From Rhizobium freirei PRF 81 (lineage in GTDB: Bacteria; Pseudomonadota; Alphaproteobacteria; Rhizobiales; Rhizobiaceae): a DNA stretch of 64,000 nt. Each line of letters begins with the position of its first letter. The first letter of the stretch is position 1. Of this stretch, positions 42,373 through 50,187 are shown piece after piece. Made by a program: the position numbers and the translations under genes. Under the pieces are notes generated by a model that saw only the letters and a list, made by a program, of their open reading frames with translations, ran no database searches and was not told where the DNA came from. The stretch lies in contig NZ_AQHN01000083.1 in the NCBI RefSeq assembly GCF_000359745.1, positions 124,001-188,000 on the forward strand. Reading direction: 5' to 3'.

Positions 42373-43314
42373 ATGCGTCTTAAGAAATACCTGTTCGGTT
42401 GCGCGCTTGGCGCAACCATCGCACTTGCCTGCAGCGCTGGCGCTGTGACGGCGAATACGCTCGCTCTGGTAACGATCAACCAGCAGGCCCTCTTCTTCAA
42501 TCAGATCAATGATGGCGCCAAGGAGGCGGCAAAGAAGGCTGGCGCCGATCTCGTCATCTTCAATGCCAACAACGTGCCGAGCGCGCAGAACGACGCCATC
42601 GAGAACTACATCACCCAGAAGGTTGACGGCATCATATTGGTTGCCATCGACGTGAACGGCGTCAAGCCGGCAATCACCGCCGCCAAGAAGGCCGGCATCC
42701 CGGTCATCGCCATCGATGCGCAGATTCCAAACGGTGACAACATCGCCTTCGTGGGCGTCGACAATACCAAGGCGGGCGGGGAGATCGGTAAATTCTATTC
42801 CGATTACGTCAAGGGCAAGATGAGCGGTAGCGCCAAAGTCGGCGTCGTCGGCGCACTTAATTCCTTTATCCAGAACCAGCGCCTTGACGGCTTCAAGACG
42901 GCGGTAAAGGCTGGCGGCCAGAAGGTCGACTTCCTCGATACCGTGGACGGCCAGAACGTCCAGGATGTCGCGCTCAGTGCAGCGGAAAATCTCATCACCG
43001 CCAATCCCGACATGACAACGCTTTATGCGACCGGCGAGCCGGCACTCCTCGGTGCCGTTGCGGCGGTCACCAGCCAGGGCAAAACGGGTAGCGTCAAGGT
43101 CTTCGGCTGGGATCTGACCAAGCAGGCGATCGAAGGCATCGATCAGGGTTGGGTCACGGCCGTTATTCAGCAGGATCCGGCCGGCGAGGGCAAGGCGGCC
43201 GTCGAAGCGCTCGTCAAGGTGAAAAAGGGCGATAAGATCGACCCGATCATCAATGTGCCGGTGACCATCGTCACCAAGGAAAATGTCGACAAGTTCCGGG
43301 GCATGTTCAAGTAA
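42373..43314 (+). CDS. Sugar ABC transporter, substrate-binding protein (ribose type)
   Basis: A 313-residue RbsB-like binding protein. It has a signal peptide (MRLKKYLFGCALGATIALACS, cleavage after about AVTA), then NTLALVTINQQALFFNQINDG, KVDGIILVAIDVNGVKPAITA, NIAFVGVDNTKAGGEIGKFYS and VFGWDLTKQAIEGIDQGWVTA. GGGGA precedes ATG 42373. It is the first gene of the operon controlled from the tandem palindromes. The many Asn and Asp residues near the cleft agree with a polyhydroxylated ligand; identity is unknown. Confidence 0.9.
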   Translation: MRLKKYLFGCALGATIALACSAGAVTANTLALVTINQQALFFNQINDGAKEAAKKAGADLVIFNANNVPSAQNDAIENYITQKVDGIILVAIDVNGVKPAITAAKKAGIPVIAIDAQIPNGDNIAFVGVDNTKAGGEIGKFYSDYVKGKMSGSAKVGVVGALNSFIQNQRLDGFKTAVKAGGQKVDFLDTVDGQNVQDVALSAAENLITANPDMTTLYATGEPALLGAVAAVTSQGKTGSVKVFGWDLTKQAIEGIDQGWVTAVIQQDPAGEGKAAVEALVKVKKGDKIDPIINVPVTIVTKENVDKFRGMFK

Positions 43315-43329
43315 CTCCAGCACCTCGTC

Positions 43330-43360
43330 ACGTCATGGCCGATCGCCTCGGCCATGACGT
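43330..43360 (+). terminator. Intercistronic hairpin after the binding-protein gene
   Basis: ACGTCATGGCC (43330-43340) and GGCCATGACGT (43350-43360) are perfect 11-bp arms around a nine-base loop. It stands 16 bases after the binding-protein stop and has no T-tract. This is the second importer in the window with a hairpin at that place, fitting higher expression of binding protein than of membrane components. Confidence 0.7.
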
Positions 43361-43403
43361 TGTGGCATCATGGCTCAGGCCATTTCCGCAAGGCAGCATT
43401 GAT

Positions 43404-44201
43404 ATGACAAACGCTGATACCTACCGCGTCAGGATGACCGGTATTTCCAAACGCTATGGCACGATGCAGTCGTTGGACAATGTATCGTTGACCTTGAAGC
43501 CGGGCGAGGTCCTTGGCCTTGTCGGCGACAACGGCGCCGGCAAGTCGACCTTGAGCAAAGTCCTCTCGGGTGCGGTGATCCCGGATTTGGGAACGATCGA
43601 GATTGACGGCAAACCGGTTTCCTTTACCTCGCCGGCCGACGCACGCGCCGCGCATGTCGAGATGGTCTATCAGGACCTGTCTCTTTGCGACACCGTCGAT
43701 GTGGCGGGAAATCTCTTCCTCGGGCGCGAGCCGAAATGGAAGCTTGCCGGCATCCCGATCCTCGATAAGAAGACCATGCATGAACGGGCGCGCCATATGC
43801 TGGAAGGGCTCGGCATCGTTATTCCGGACACGCATCTCAAGGTCGAAAATCTTTCCGGCGGCCAGCGCCAGTCCATTGCGATCGGACGCGCGGCGTCATT
43901 CAACCCGTCGGTTCTCATCATGGACGAGCCGACGGCAGCCCTGGCGGTTGCCGAAGTCGAGGCGGTGCTGGAGCTCATTCGCACGGTCAGTGCACGAGGC
44001 GTCAGTGTCATTCTGATCACGCATCGCCTGCAGGATCTCTTCCTCGTCTGCGATCGCATTCAGGTGATGTACGAGGGGCAGAACGTGGCCGAGCGCTGCA
44101 TCGCTGAAACGAATATCGAAGAGGTCGTCAACCTGATCGTCGGTCGCAAGTTTTCTGCGCGCTCGGCCGGCCAATCTATTGAGCGAGGCGCTTCCATATG
44201 A
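43404..44201 (+). CDS. Sugar ABC transporter, single ATP-binding protein (FrcA type)
   Basis: A 265-residue single-domain ATPase, unlike the double-length protein of the first importer. Motifs: Walker A GLVGDNGAGKSTL, Q-loop MVYQDLSLCDTVDVAGNLFLG, signature LSGGQRQSIAIGRA, Walker B VLIMDEPTAALAVAE, and the switch His in VILITHRLQD. The same size class includes fructose importer FrcA. ATG 43404 is chosen by family length; the frame is open back to 43335, which overlaps the hairpin. It overlaps the permease start by four bases. Confidence 0.9.
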   Translation: MTNADTYRVRMTGISKRYGTMQSLDNVSLTLKPGEVLGLVGDNGAGKSTLSKVLSGAVIPDLGTIEIDGKPVSFTSPADARAAHVEMVYQDLSLCDTVDVAGNLFLGREPKWKLAGIPILDKKTMHERARHMLEGLGIVIPDTHLKVENLSGGQRQSIAIGRAASFNPSVLIMDEPTAALAVAEVEAVLELIRTVSARGVSVILITHRLQDLFLVCDRIQVMYEGQNVAERCIAETNIEEVVNLIVGRKFSARSAGQSIERGASI

Positions 44202-45211
44202 CCATAACCTCTTCTCATGCCCAAACCAGCCCGTCGTCTCGCCTGCGTAAGGCGCGCCTCTACGACAAGGCGATAGCCAATGGCGGCATCGTTTCGATCG
44301 CCTTGTTTTTCATCGTCGTCTGCGTTTTCTTCTCCCTCTTTACCCACGTCTTCCTGACGGCTCCCAACCTCCTGAACGTCGTCAGACAATCCGCGCCCTT
44401 GTTGATCGTGGCAGCGGCTATGACCTTCGTCATCACAACAGGCGGCATCGATCTTTCGGTCGGATCCGTATTGGCCCTTGCCGCAACGCTTTCGGCTGCC
44501 TGCCTTCAGGCCGGAATCCCATGGCCGCTTGTTGTCGTTCTGATGATGCTTCTCGGTGGCGCAACCGGACTGATCCAGGGATATTTCATCGCTTACGAGC
44601 GGATCCCAGCCTTCATCGTCACGCTGGCCGGACTGTCGGTCATCAGGGGTCTTGCGCTCCTCATCACCGGCGGCTACTCGATCCCGGTCGATCCGCAGAG
44701 CCCGTTCACGGCGATTGGCCAGGCCTGGTTCTTCGGCGTGCCTGCACCTGCAATGATTGCGATCGTGGCCCTCGTCGCGGCCTATGTCGCCTTTAATGAA
44801 ACACCCTTCGGCCGCTATGTCACCGGCATCGGCGCCAACGCCGAGGCGGTGCGCCGAGCCGGCGTCAATACCCGGCGCGTCACCTTGTTCGTCTATGTGA
44901 TATCGGGTGTCGCAGCCTCGGTTGCCGGCATCATCCTTGCCGCGCGCCTGGGCTCCGGCTCTTCAAATGCCGGGCAAGGTTTCGAACTCGACGTCATTGC
45001 TGCAGTCGTGCTGGGTGGTACGAGCCTGTTCGGTGGGCGCGGCTCGGTCGTCGGCACGGTGCTTGGAGCACTGACCGTTGCCGTTATCGCCAATGGTCTG
45101 ATCCTCTCGCACATGTCGCCTTTCTTCACGCCGATCGTGACTGGCGTCATCATCCTGGTGGCAATCTGGCTGAACTTCCGCCTTTTCAAGGGCGCGACGA
45201 GGAGCCGCTGA
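44198..45211 (+). CDS. Sugar ABC transporter, permease (RbsC type)
   Basis: A 337-residue inner-membrane permease with about nine to ten hydrophobic segments. Family blocks are AMTFVITTGGIDLSVGSVLAL, PFGRYVTGIGANAEAVRRAGV and AAVVLGGTSLFGGRGSVVGTV. Only one permease gene is present, so the channel is presumably a homodimer. The N-terminal ~35 residues are cytoplasmic and basic. Two bases separate it from the phosphotriesterase-family gene, showing that transport and metabolism genes share a transcript. Confidence 0.9.
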   Translation: MTITSSHAQTSPSSRLRKARLYDKAIANGGIVSIALFFIVVCVFFSLFTHVFLTAPNLLNVVRQSAPLLIVAAAMTFVITTGGIDLSVGSVLALAATLSAACLQAGIPWPLVVVLMMLLGGATGLIQGYFIAYERIPAFIVTLAGLSVIRGLALLITGGYSIPVDPQSPFTAIGQAWFFGVPAPAMIAIVALVAAYVAFNETPFGRYVTGIGANAEAVRRAGVNTRRVTLFVYVISGVAASVAGIILAARLGSGSSNAGQGFELDVIAAVVLGGTSLFGGRGSVVGTVLGALTVAVIANGLILSHMSPFFTPIVTGVIILVAIWLNFRLFKGATRSR

Positions 45212-45213
45212 GC

Positions 45214-46305
45214 ATGATGGACCATCTCTTTGCGGACACGACCAAAACACGTCACGCTATCAGCGTTCAAACCGGCTGCGCCATGACCGTTCTCGGCCCG
45301 ATACCGGTCGCGGATATGGGCGTGACGCTCATGCACGAGCACATTTTTCTCGACGGGGCGAGTTCGTGGAAATGCCCCTGCCATCCCGATGAAAAGGCGA
45401 TCGCCGCACAGCCGGTGGGGATCGAGATCATCGGCGAACTTCGGATGAACCCCTATATGAACCGCGACAACGTCTCGCTGGATGATGGGGATCTGGCGCT
45501 TGCCGAACTCGGCCGCTTCCAGAAGCTTGGTGGCCACACCGTGGTGGAAACCACCAACCTTGGCATTGGGCGCAATCCCGAACAATTGCGCCGCATCGCC
45601 CGCATGTCCGGTCTGCAGATCATTATGGGTACTGGCTTTTATCTGGAACATACCCATCCCGAATGGCTGAAGGGCATGGATCTAGACGAGGTCACGGCCT
45701 TCATCGTCAACGATGTCGGTGGCGGCGAAACGCAACCCGACATCATGGCCGGCATCATCGGCGAGGTCGGCGTCAGCAAGGATTTTACCGCGGAAGAGCA
45801 AAAATCCCTGCGGGCATCGGCGCGAGCCTCGCGGCTGACGGGCCTGCCTTTGTCCATCCACCTGCCGGGCTGGGAGCGCCTTGCCCATCGCGTGCTGGAT
45901 ATGATCGAGGAAGAAGGCGCGGACCTGCGTCACACCGTGCTCTGCCACATGAATCCGAGCCACAATGATCTCGATTATCAGAAGAGTCTCGCCGACCGTG
46001 GCGCTTTCCTGGAATATGACATGATCGGCATGGACTATTATTACGCCGATCAGGATGCCCAATCGCCATCGGATGAAGAGAACGCCAGGGCGATCCGGGC
46101 GCTCGTCGACTTGGGCTTTGCCGATCGCCTGCTTCTGTCGCAGGACGTCTTTCTCAAGATCATGCTGACCCGCTATGGCGGCTTCGGCTACGGCTACATT
46201 CTCAAGCATTTCCTGCCGCGGCTGAAACGCCATGGCGTCGATCAGCAGGCGATCGACCAGATGCTGATCACCAATCCCCAATCGGTATTTTCCGCCCCCA
46301 CTTGA
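45214..46305 (+). CDS. Phosphotriesterase-family metal-dependent hydrolase
   Basis: A 363-residue TIM-barrel hydrolase of the phosphotriesterase (PTE/PHP) family. Metal ligands are seen as MHEHIFLD (His-x-His), the bridging residue as Glu in GEVGVSKDF (as in E. coli PHP, where PTE has carboxylated Lys), His in SIHLPGW, His in LCHMNPSHND and Asp in LLLSQDVFLK. PTE-like proteins of this subtype are mostly lactonases or carboxyl-ester hydrolases, seldom true phosphotriesterases. A CxC motif (WKCPCHPDE, ~54-62) is unusual. ATG 45214 and 45217 are both possible. Confidence 0.85.
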   Translation: MMDHLFADTTKTRHAISVQTGCAMTVLGPIPVADMGVTLMHEHIFLDGASSWKCPCHPDEKAIAAQPVGIEIIGELRMNPYMNRDNVSLDDGDLALAELGRFQKLGGHTVVETTNLGIGRNPEQLRRIARMSGLQIIMGTGFYLEHTHPEWLKGMDLDEVTAFIVNDVGGGETQPDIMAGIIGEVGVSKDFTAEEQKSLRASARASRLTGLPLSIHLPGWERLAHRVLDMIEEEGADLRHTVLCHMNPSHNDLDYQKSLADRGAFLEYDMIGMDYYYADQDAQSPSDEENARAIRALVDLGFADRLLLSQDVFLKIMLTRYGGFGYGYILKHFLPRLKRHGVDQQAIDQMLITNPQSVFSAPT

Positions 46306-46331
46306 AGGTCGGGCGCATTCTAGGAGCAGAC

Positions 46332-47102
46332 ATGAGCAAGAAAAAGGTTCTTCTCGCGGGTGAATCATGGGTTTCGACCGCCACTCACATCAAAGGTTTC
46401 GATCAGTTTCCGACGGTGACCTATCACACCGGCGCCGACGAGCTTCTCAAGGCTTTGAAGGACAGCGCCTTCGACGTCGCCTTCATGCCGGCCCATGAGG
46501 CACAGCGCGATTTTCCGCTGACGGCAGAGGCGCTTGCCGAATATTCGGCGATCGTTCTGTCCGATATCGGCGCCAATACCTTGCTTCTGCACCCGGATAC
46601 CTGGATCCACTCCAGGAGGACGCCGAACCGGCTGAAGCTGCTGCGCGATTACGTTGCAAATGGCGGCGCGCTATTGATGTTTGGCGGTTACTATAGCTTC
46701 CAAGGCATCAACGGTGGCGCGCGCTATCACAAGACCCCGGTCGAAGAAATACTGCCCGTGACCTGTCTGGCGATCGATGATCGTGTCGAGGTTCCCGAGG
46801 GATTTTCGCCAGTCGTCACGGGAAGTGCCGATCATCCTGTCCTCAAGGGCCTGGGGAGCGACTGGCCCTATCTCCTCGGCTTCAACGAAGTGGCCGTCAA
46901 GCAGGGCGCCCAGGTCCTTGCGACGGTTTCCGGCGAGTACGGTTCTCAGCCCCTGTTGGTCACGGGCACCTATGGTGCCGGCAAGACACTTGTCTGGACG
47001 TCGGATGTTGGCCCGCACTGGCTGCCGCCCGAGTTCATCGCATGGAGTGGCTACAAGACGCTGTTCGAGCGGATGCTGGCCTGGGCCACCACGAAAGATT
47101 GA
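46332..47102 (+). CDS. Glutamine-amidotransferase-like protein (STM3548-like)
   Basis: A 256-residue protein of the class I glutamine-amidotransferase-like fold, similar to cytoplasmic proteins of the STM3548 type. Blocks are KVLLAGESWVSTATHIKGFDQ, AFDVAFMPAHEAQRDFPLTAE, ALLMFGGYYSFQGINGGARYH and GKTLVWTSDVGPHWLPPEF. The nucleophile position (GGYYSF) has no Cys, so amidotransfer by the usual mechanism is unlikely; the role may be ligand binding or a different hydrolysis. ATG 46332 follows AGGAG. It lies between the phosphotriesterase-family and kinase genes in the same operon. Confidence 0.75.
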   Translation: MSKKKVLLAGESWVSTATHIKGFDQFPTVTYHTGADELLKALKDSAFDVAFMPAHEAQRDFPLTAEALAEYSAIVLSDIGANTLLLHPDTWIHSRRTPNRLKLLRDYVANGGALLMFGGYYSFQGINGGARYHKTPVEEILPVTCLAIDDRVEVPEGFSPVVTGSADHPVLKGLGSDWPYLLGFNEVAVKQGAQVLATVSGEYGSQPLLVTGTYGAGKTLVWTSDVGPHWLPPEFIAWSGYKTLFERMLAWATTKD

Positions 47103-47106
47103 TGCC

Positions 47107-48021
47107 ATGCGCCTCCATGTCGTCGGCAATGTCTGCGTCGATACGAGCTTTCGCCTGCCGCGCTTGCCGCGCCCGGGCGAAACGCTCAACGCGAGCTCGG
47201 CCGTCGAGGGTATCGGAGGCAAGGGCGCCAACCAGGCCGTCGCGGCCGCTCGAAGCGGAGCCGACGTGTACTTCTGGGCCCCCATTGGCGATGACGATAT
47301 GGCCGGGAGAATAACAGAGACGCTGAAGGGCGATCTTGACGTCGATCGACTGATCCGCCTGGCTCTTCCCACCGACCGTTCGACGATCCTGTTGGAAGAA
47401 GGTGGCGAAAACGCCATCGTCAGTGCCGTCGCCTGCGCGCGAGCCTTCGATCCGATCCTGCAGACGGATCTAAGCGAGACCTGGAGCGAAGACGACATCC
47501 TTTTGATGCAGGGTAACCTATCCTGGGAGGTCACCGCTACCTGTCTGAAACTTGCCAAACAGTCAGGCCTGAAGACGGTGCTCAATCCGAGCCCGCTGTC
47601 GGACGCGAACGTCGAGGATTTTGCCGATGTGGATCTTGTCATCGTCAATCAGAGTGAAGCCGCCGCGTTGACAGGTCTGGAAAGCTCGGCTGCCGCGGCA
47701 GACCTACTCTTCAACAAAGGCGCCGCAAGCGTGGTCGTGACGCTTGGTCGTGAGGGTAGCTTCGTTTGGGATCATCCAGATGATCCGCCCGTTCCCCTGG
47801 CGGCGCACGAGGCGACCGTCGTCGATACCAGCGGTGCCGGTGACTGTTTTGCTGGCTCCCTGGTGGGCTTGCTCGCGCAAGGAAAAACCTTGGTTGAAGC
47901 TGCAAAGGTGGCAACCAGGGCCGCAGCCATCTCCGTTGCTCGTCTCGGAACGCTCGCCTCCTATCCCTCGCGGGCGGAGTTTTCGGAAATCATAAAGATA
48001 TCAGAACTGGAAAACATATGA
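47107..48021 (+). CDS. PfkB-family carbohydrate/nucleoside kinase
   Basis: A 304-residue ribokinase-like kinase. The N-terminal PfkB motif is GIGGKGANQAVAAARSGADVY and the C-terminal catalytic signature DTSGAGDCFAGSLVGLL with the base Asp. VGNVCVDTSFRLPRLPRPGET is the usual substrate-side start. It is expected to phosphorylate the hydroxymethyl group of a sugar, sugar acid or nucleoside-like product. ATG 47107 lies four bases after the previous stop; its own stop overlaps the next ATG (48018). Confidence 0.9.
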   Translation: MRLHVVGNVCVDTSFRLPRLPRPGETLNASSAVEGIGGKGANQAVAAARSGADVYFWAPIGDDDMAGRITETLKGDLDVDRLIRLALPTDRSTILLEEGGENAIVSAVACARAFDPILQTDLSETWSEDDILLMQGNLSWEVTATCLKLAKQSGLKTVLNPSPLSDANVEDFADVDLVIVNQSEAAALTGLESSAAAADLLFNKGAASVVVTLGREGSFVWDHPDDPPVPLAAHEATVVDTSGAGDCFAGSLVGLLAQGKTLVEAAKVATRAAAISVARLGTLASYPSRAEFSEIIKISELENI

Positions 48022-48860
48022 CTGGGACAGAAAAGCCGATCGGACAGGGAGCGGGCAACGCGCTTATCGATCTCCTTGGGCGCGACAAGGCAATCATCGG
48101 CGTCGTGCACTTGGCCCCGCTTCCCGGAGCGCCACGTTATTCGGGAGAGGAGATCGAGACCGTCTACCAGCGTGGCCTCGATGATGCCCGCGCCTATCTA
48201 GCCGGCGGCTGCGACGCAGTGATCATCGAGAACCATGGCGACATTCCGTTTTCGAAGCCCGACGATATCGGGCCGGAGACCTCCGCCTATATGGCCGTCA
48301 TCTCCGATCGCATCCGCCGTGAACTCGGCCGGCCGATCGGTATCAATGTTCTTGCCAATGCCGCTATCCCGGCGCTTGCGATCGCCAGCGCGGCAGGCGC
48401 TGGCTTTGTTCGCGTCAATCAATGGGCAAATGCCTATGTCGCCAATGAAGGCTTCATCGAGGGGGAGGCCGCACGGGCGATGCGCTATCGCGCGCGGCTC
48501 AATGCACGCGGCATCCGTATCTTTGCCGATGCCCATGTCAAGCATGGGGCACATGCCATCGTTGCGGACCGGCCGGTCGAAGAACAGGTCAAGGATCTCG
48601 TCTTCTTCGATGCGGATGTGGTCATTGCCACGGGGCAGAGAACCGGGCATGCGGCCGATCTCGATTACATAAGCATGATCAAGCGGGCAGCGGGCCTGCC
48701 GACGCTCGTCGGCAGCGGTGTAACAACGGAGAATGGCAACGACATTCTGTCGGTTGCCGATGGCGTGATTATCGCAAGCTCTCTGAAATATGACGGGGTC
48801 TGGTGGAATGCGGTCGATCCACAACGCGTAAGCCACTTCGTGGCAGGCATCCATCGATGA
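48018..48860 (+). CDS. BtpA/SgcQ-family protein
   Basis: A 280-residue TIM-barrel protein of the BtpA/SgcQ family: IIGVVHLAPLPGAPRYSGEEI, GCDAVIIENHGDIPFSKPDDI, AGFVRVNQWANAYVANEGFIE and LPTLVGSGVTTENGNDILSVA. BtpA was first linked to photosystem I stability in cyanobacteria and SgcQ to a sugar locus in E. coli; in sugar operons next to PfkB kinases these proteins are taken to be aldolase- or isomerase-like enzymes, unproven. It is coupled by four-base overlaps at both ends. Confidence 0.85.
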   Translation: MTGTEKPIGQGAGNALIDLLGRDKAIIGVVHLAPLPGAPRYSGEEIETVYQRGLDDARAYLAGGCDAVIIENHGDIPFSKPDDIGPETSAYMAVISDRIRRELGRPIGINVLANAAIPALAIASAAGAGFVRVNQWANAYVANEGFIEGEAARAMRYRARLNARGIRIFADAHVKHGAHAIVADRPVEEQVKDLVFFDADVVIATGQRTGHAADLDYISMIKRAAGLPTLVGSGVTTENGNDILSVADGVIIASSLKYDGVWWNAVDPQRVSHFVAGIHR

Positions 48861-50116
48861 AGTCACATCCGCAGATCAATGCGCAGCGTCTATTGCAGCG
48901 CATTGCCGACTTTGCAGCGATCGGTGCGACGTCGGCTGGCGGGGTCAACCGCCAAGCGCTGAGCGCTGAGGATAGGGCGGCCCGGCGTCTGCTTGCGGAG
49001 CTGGCCGTTGCTCGCGGATTTGGCGTGCACCAGGATGCCATCGCGAACCTGTTCATCCGGCGCGAAGGGCGTAATCCTTTGCTTCCACCGGTTCTAATCG
49101 GCAGCCATCTTGACAGTCAGCCCACGGGAGGCAGGTTCGATGGCGCTCTGGGTACGCTGTCTGCCTTCGAAGTGCTGGAATCGCTGGAGGATGCAGGCGT
49201 CCGAACAGAGCGATCTGTGGAAGTCGTGTCCTGGACCAACGAGGAAGGCAGCCGCTTCTCTCCGGGCTGCATGGGGTCGATGGCTTTTGTCGGTGCAGGC
49301 GACATAGACCGATGGCAGCACATGCATGGTATCGATGGAACGGAACTCGGTGACGAACTGGCGGCAACATTGCAGGCATTGCCGGAAGCAGAGATGCGGC
49401 CGATCGGCCGTTCCGTTTCCGCCTTCGTTGAAGTTCACATTGAGCAAGGCCCCGTGCTTGAGCGGGCAGGCGTCCCCATCGGCATCGTCACCGACGTACA
49501 GGGAACCAGGTGGCTTGAGATTTCCTTCATCGGTGAAGCGGCCCATGCCGGCACGACGCCATTGGAGTTCCGCAGGGATCCCATGGCGGCTACCGCCGCT
49601 GCGATTGCGCACCTGCAGCTAGACGTCATGCCAGCTGATCCAATGGCGCGGCTGACGGTTGGCCGCATGATTGTCGAACCGAGTTCCGTCAACGTCATAC
49701 CGAGCAGGGTTACATTCACCGTTGACATTCGCCATCCGCAGGAAGACGTGCTTTCTTCCATCGAGGCCCAGGTCAGAGCCGAATGCCGTGCATCGGCCGA
49801 GCGTCACATGGTCGACGTGCGGATCGAAAAACGCTTTGACCTGGCGCCTGGAAAGTTCGACGTGGCGATCGTGGATGCGATCGGCAAGGCATGCGAAAGG
49901 CTCTGCGTTTCCAGCATGAAATTGGTCTCAGGCGCTTTCCACGACGCACTTTTCATCAGCCGTGTCGCGCCGACGGCGATGATCTTTGTTCCCTGCCGGG
50001 ACGGCATCAGTCATAACGAGGCCGAGTTCGTGGCCGCGGAAAATATTGAGACCGGCGCAAAGGTCCTGCTTGAGACGACCCTTTCCCTGATCGGGGAGCA
50101 ATATTTGCCCCGATGA
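48857..50116 (+). CDS. M20-family Zn amidohydrolase (carbamoyl-amino-acid/allantoate amidohydrolase type)
   Basis: A 419-residue hydrolase of the hydantoinase/carbamoylase branch of M20 peptidases. Metal motifs are IGSHLDSQPTGGRFDGALGTL (His and Asp), WTNEEGSRFSPGCMGSM (Glu-Glu), VEVHIEQGPVLERAGVPIG (His) and GISHNEAEF (His). The usual SGAGHDAM segment reads SGAFHDALF. Such enzymes split N-carbamoyl amino acids, allantoate or ureido compounds. It is the last gene of the unit and suggests that the transported compound contains an amide or ureido nitrogen. Confidence 0.85.
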   Translation: MKSHPQINAQRLLQRIADFAAIGATSAGGVNRQALSAEDRAARRLLAELAVARGFGVHQDAIANLFIRREGRNPLLPPVLIGSHLDSQPTGGRFDGALGTLSAFEVLESLEDAGVRTERSVEVVSWTNEEGSRFSPGCMGSMAFVGAGDIDRWQHMHGIDGTELGDELAATLQALPEAEMRPIGRSVSAFVEVHIEQGPVLERAGVPIGIVTDVQGTRWLEISFIGEAAHAGTTPLEFRRDPMAATAAAIAHLQLDVMPADPMARLTVGRMIVEPSSVNVIPSRVTFTVDIRHPQEDVLSSIEAQVRAECRASAERHMVDVRIEKRFDLAPGKFDVAIVDAIGKACERLCVSSMKLVSGAFHDALFISRVAPTAMIFVPCRDGISHNEAEFVAAENIETGAKVLLETTLSLIGEQYLPR

Positions 50117-50187
50117 TTGATGTCATGACTGGATGTCTATGAGCTCCGCTCGACTAACGGCTTCATTTGGAAGGCGTTTTGTCGACC

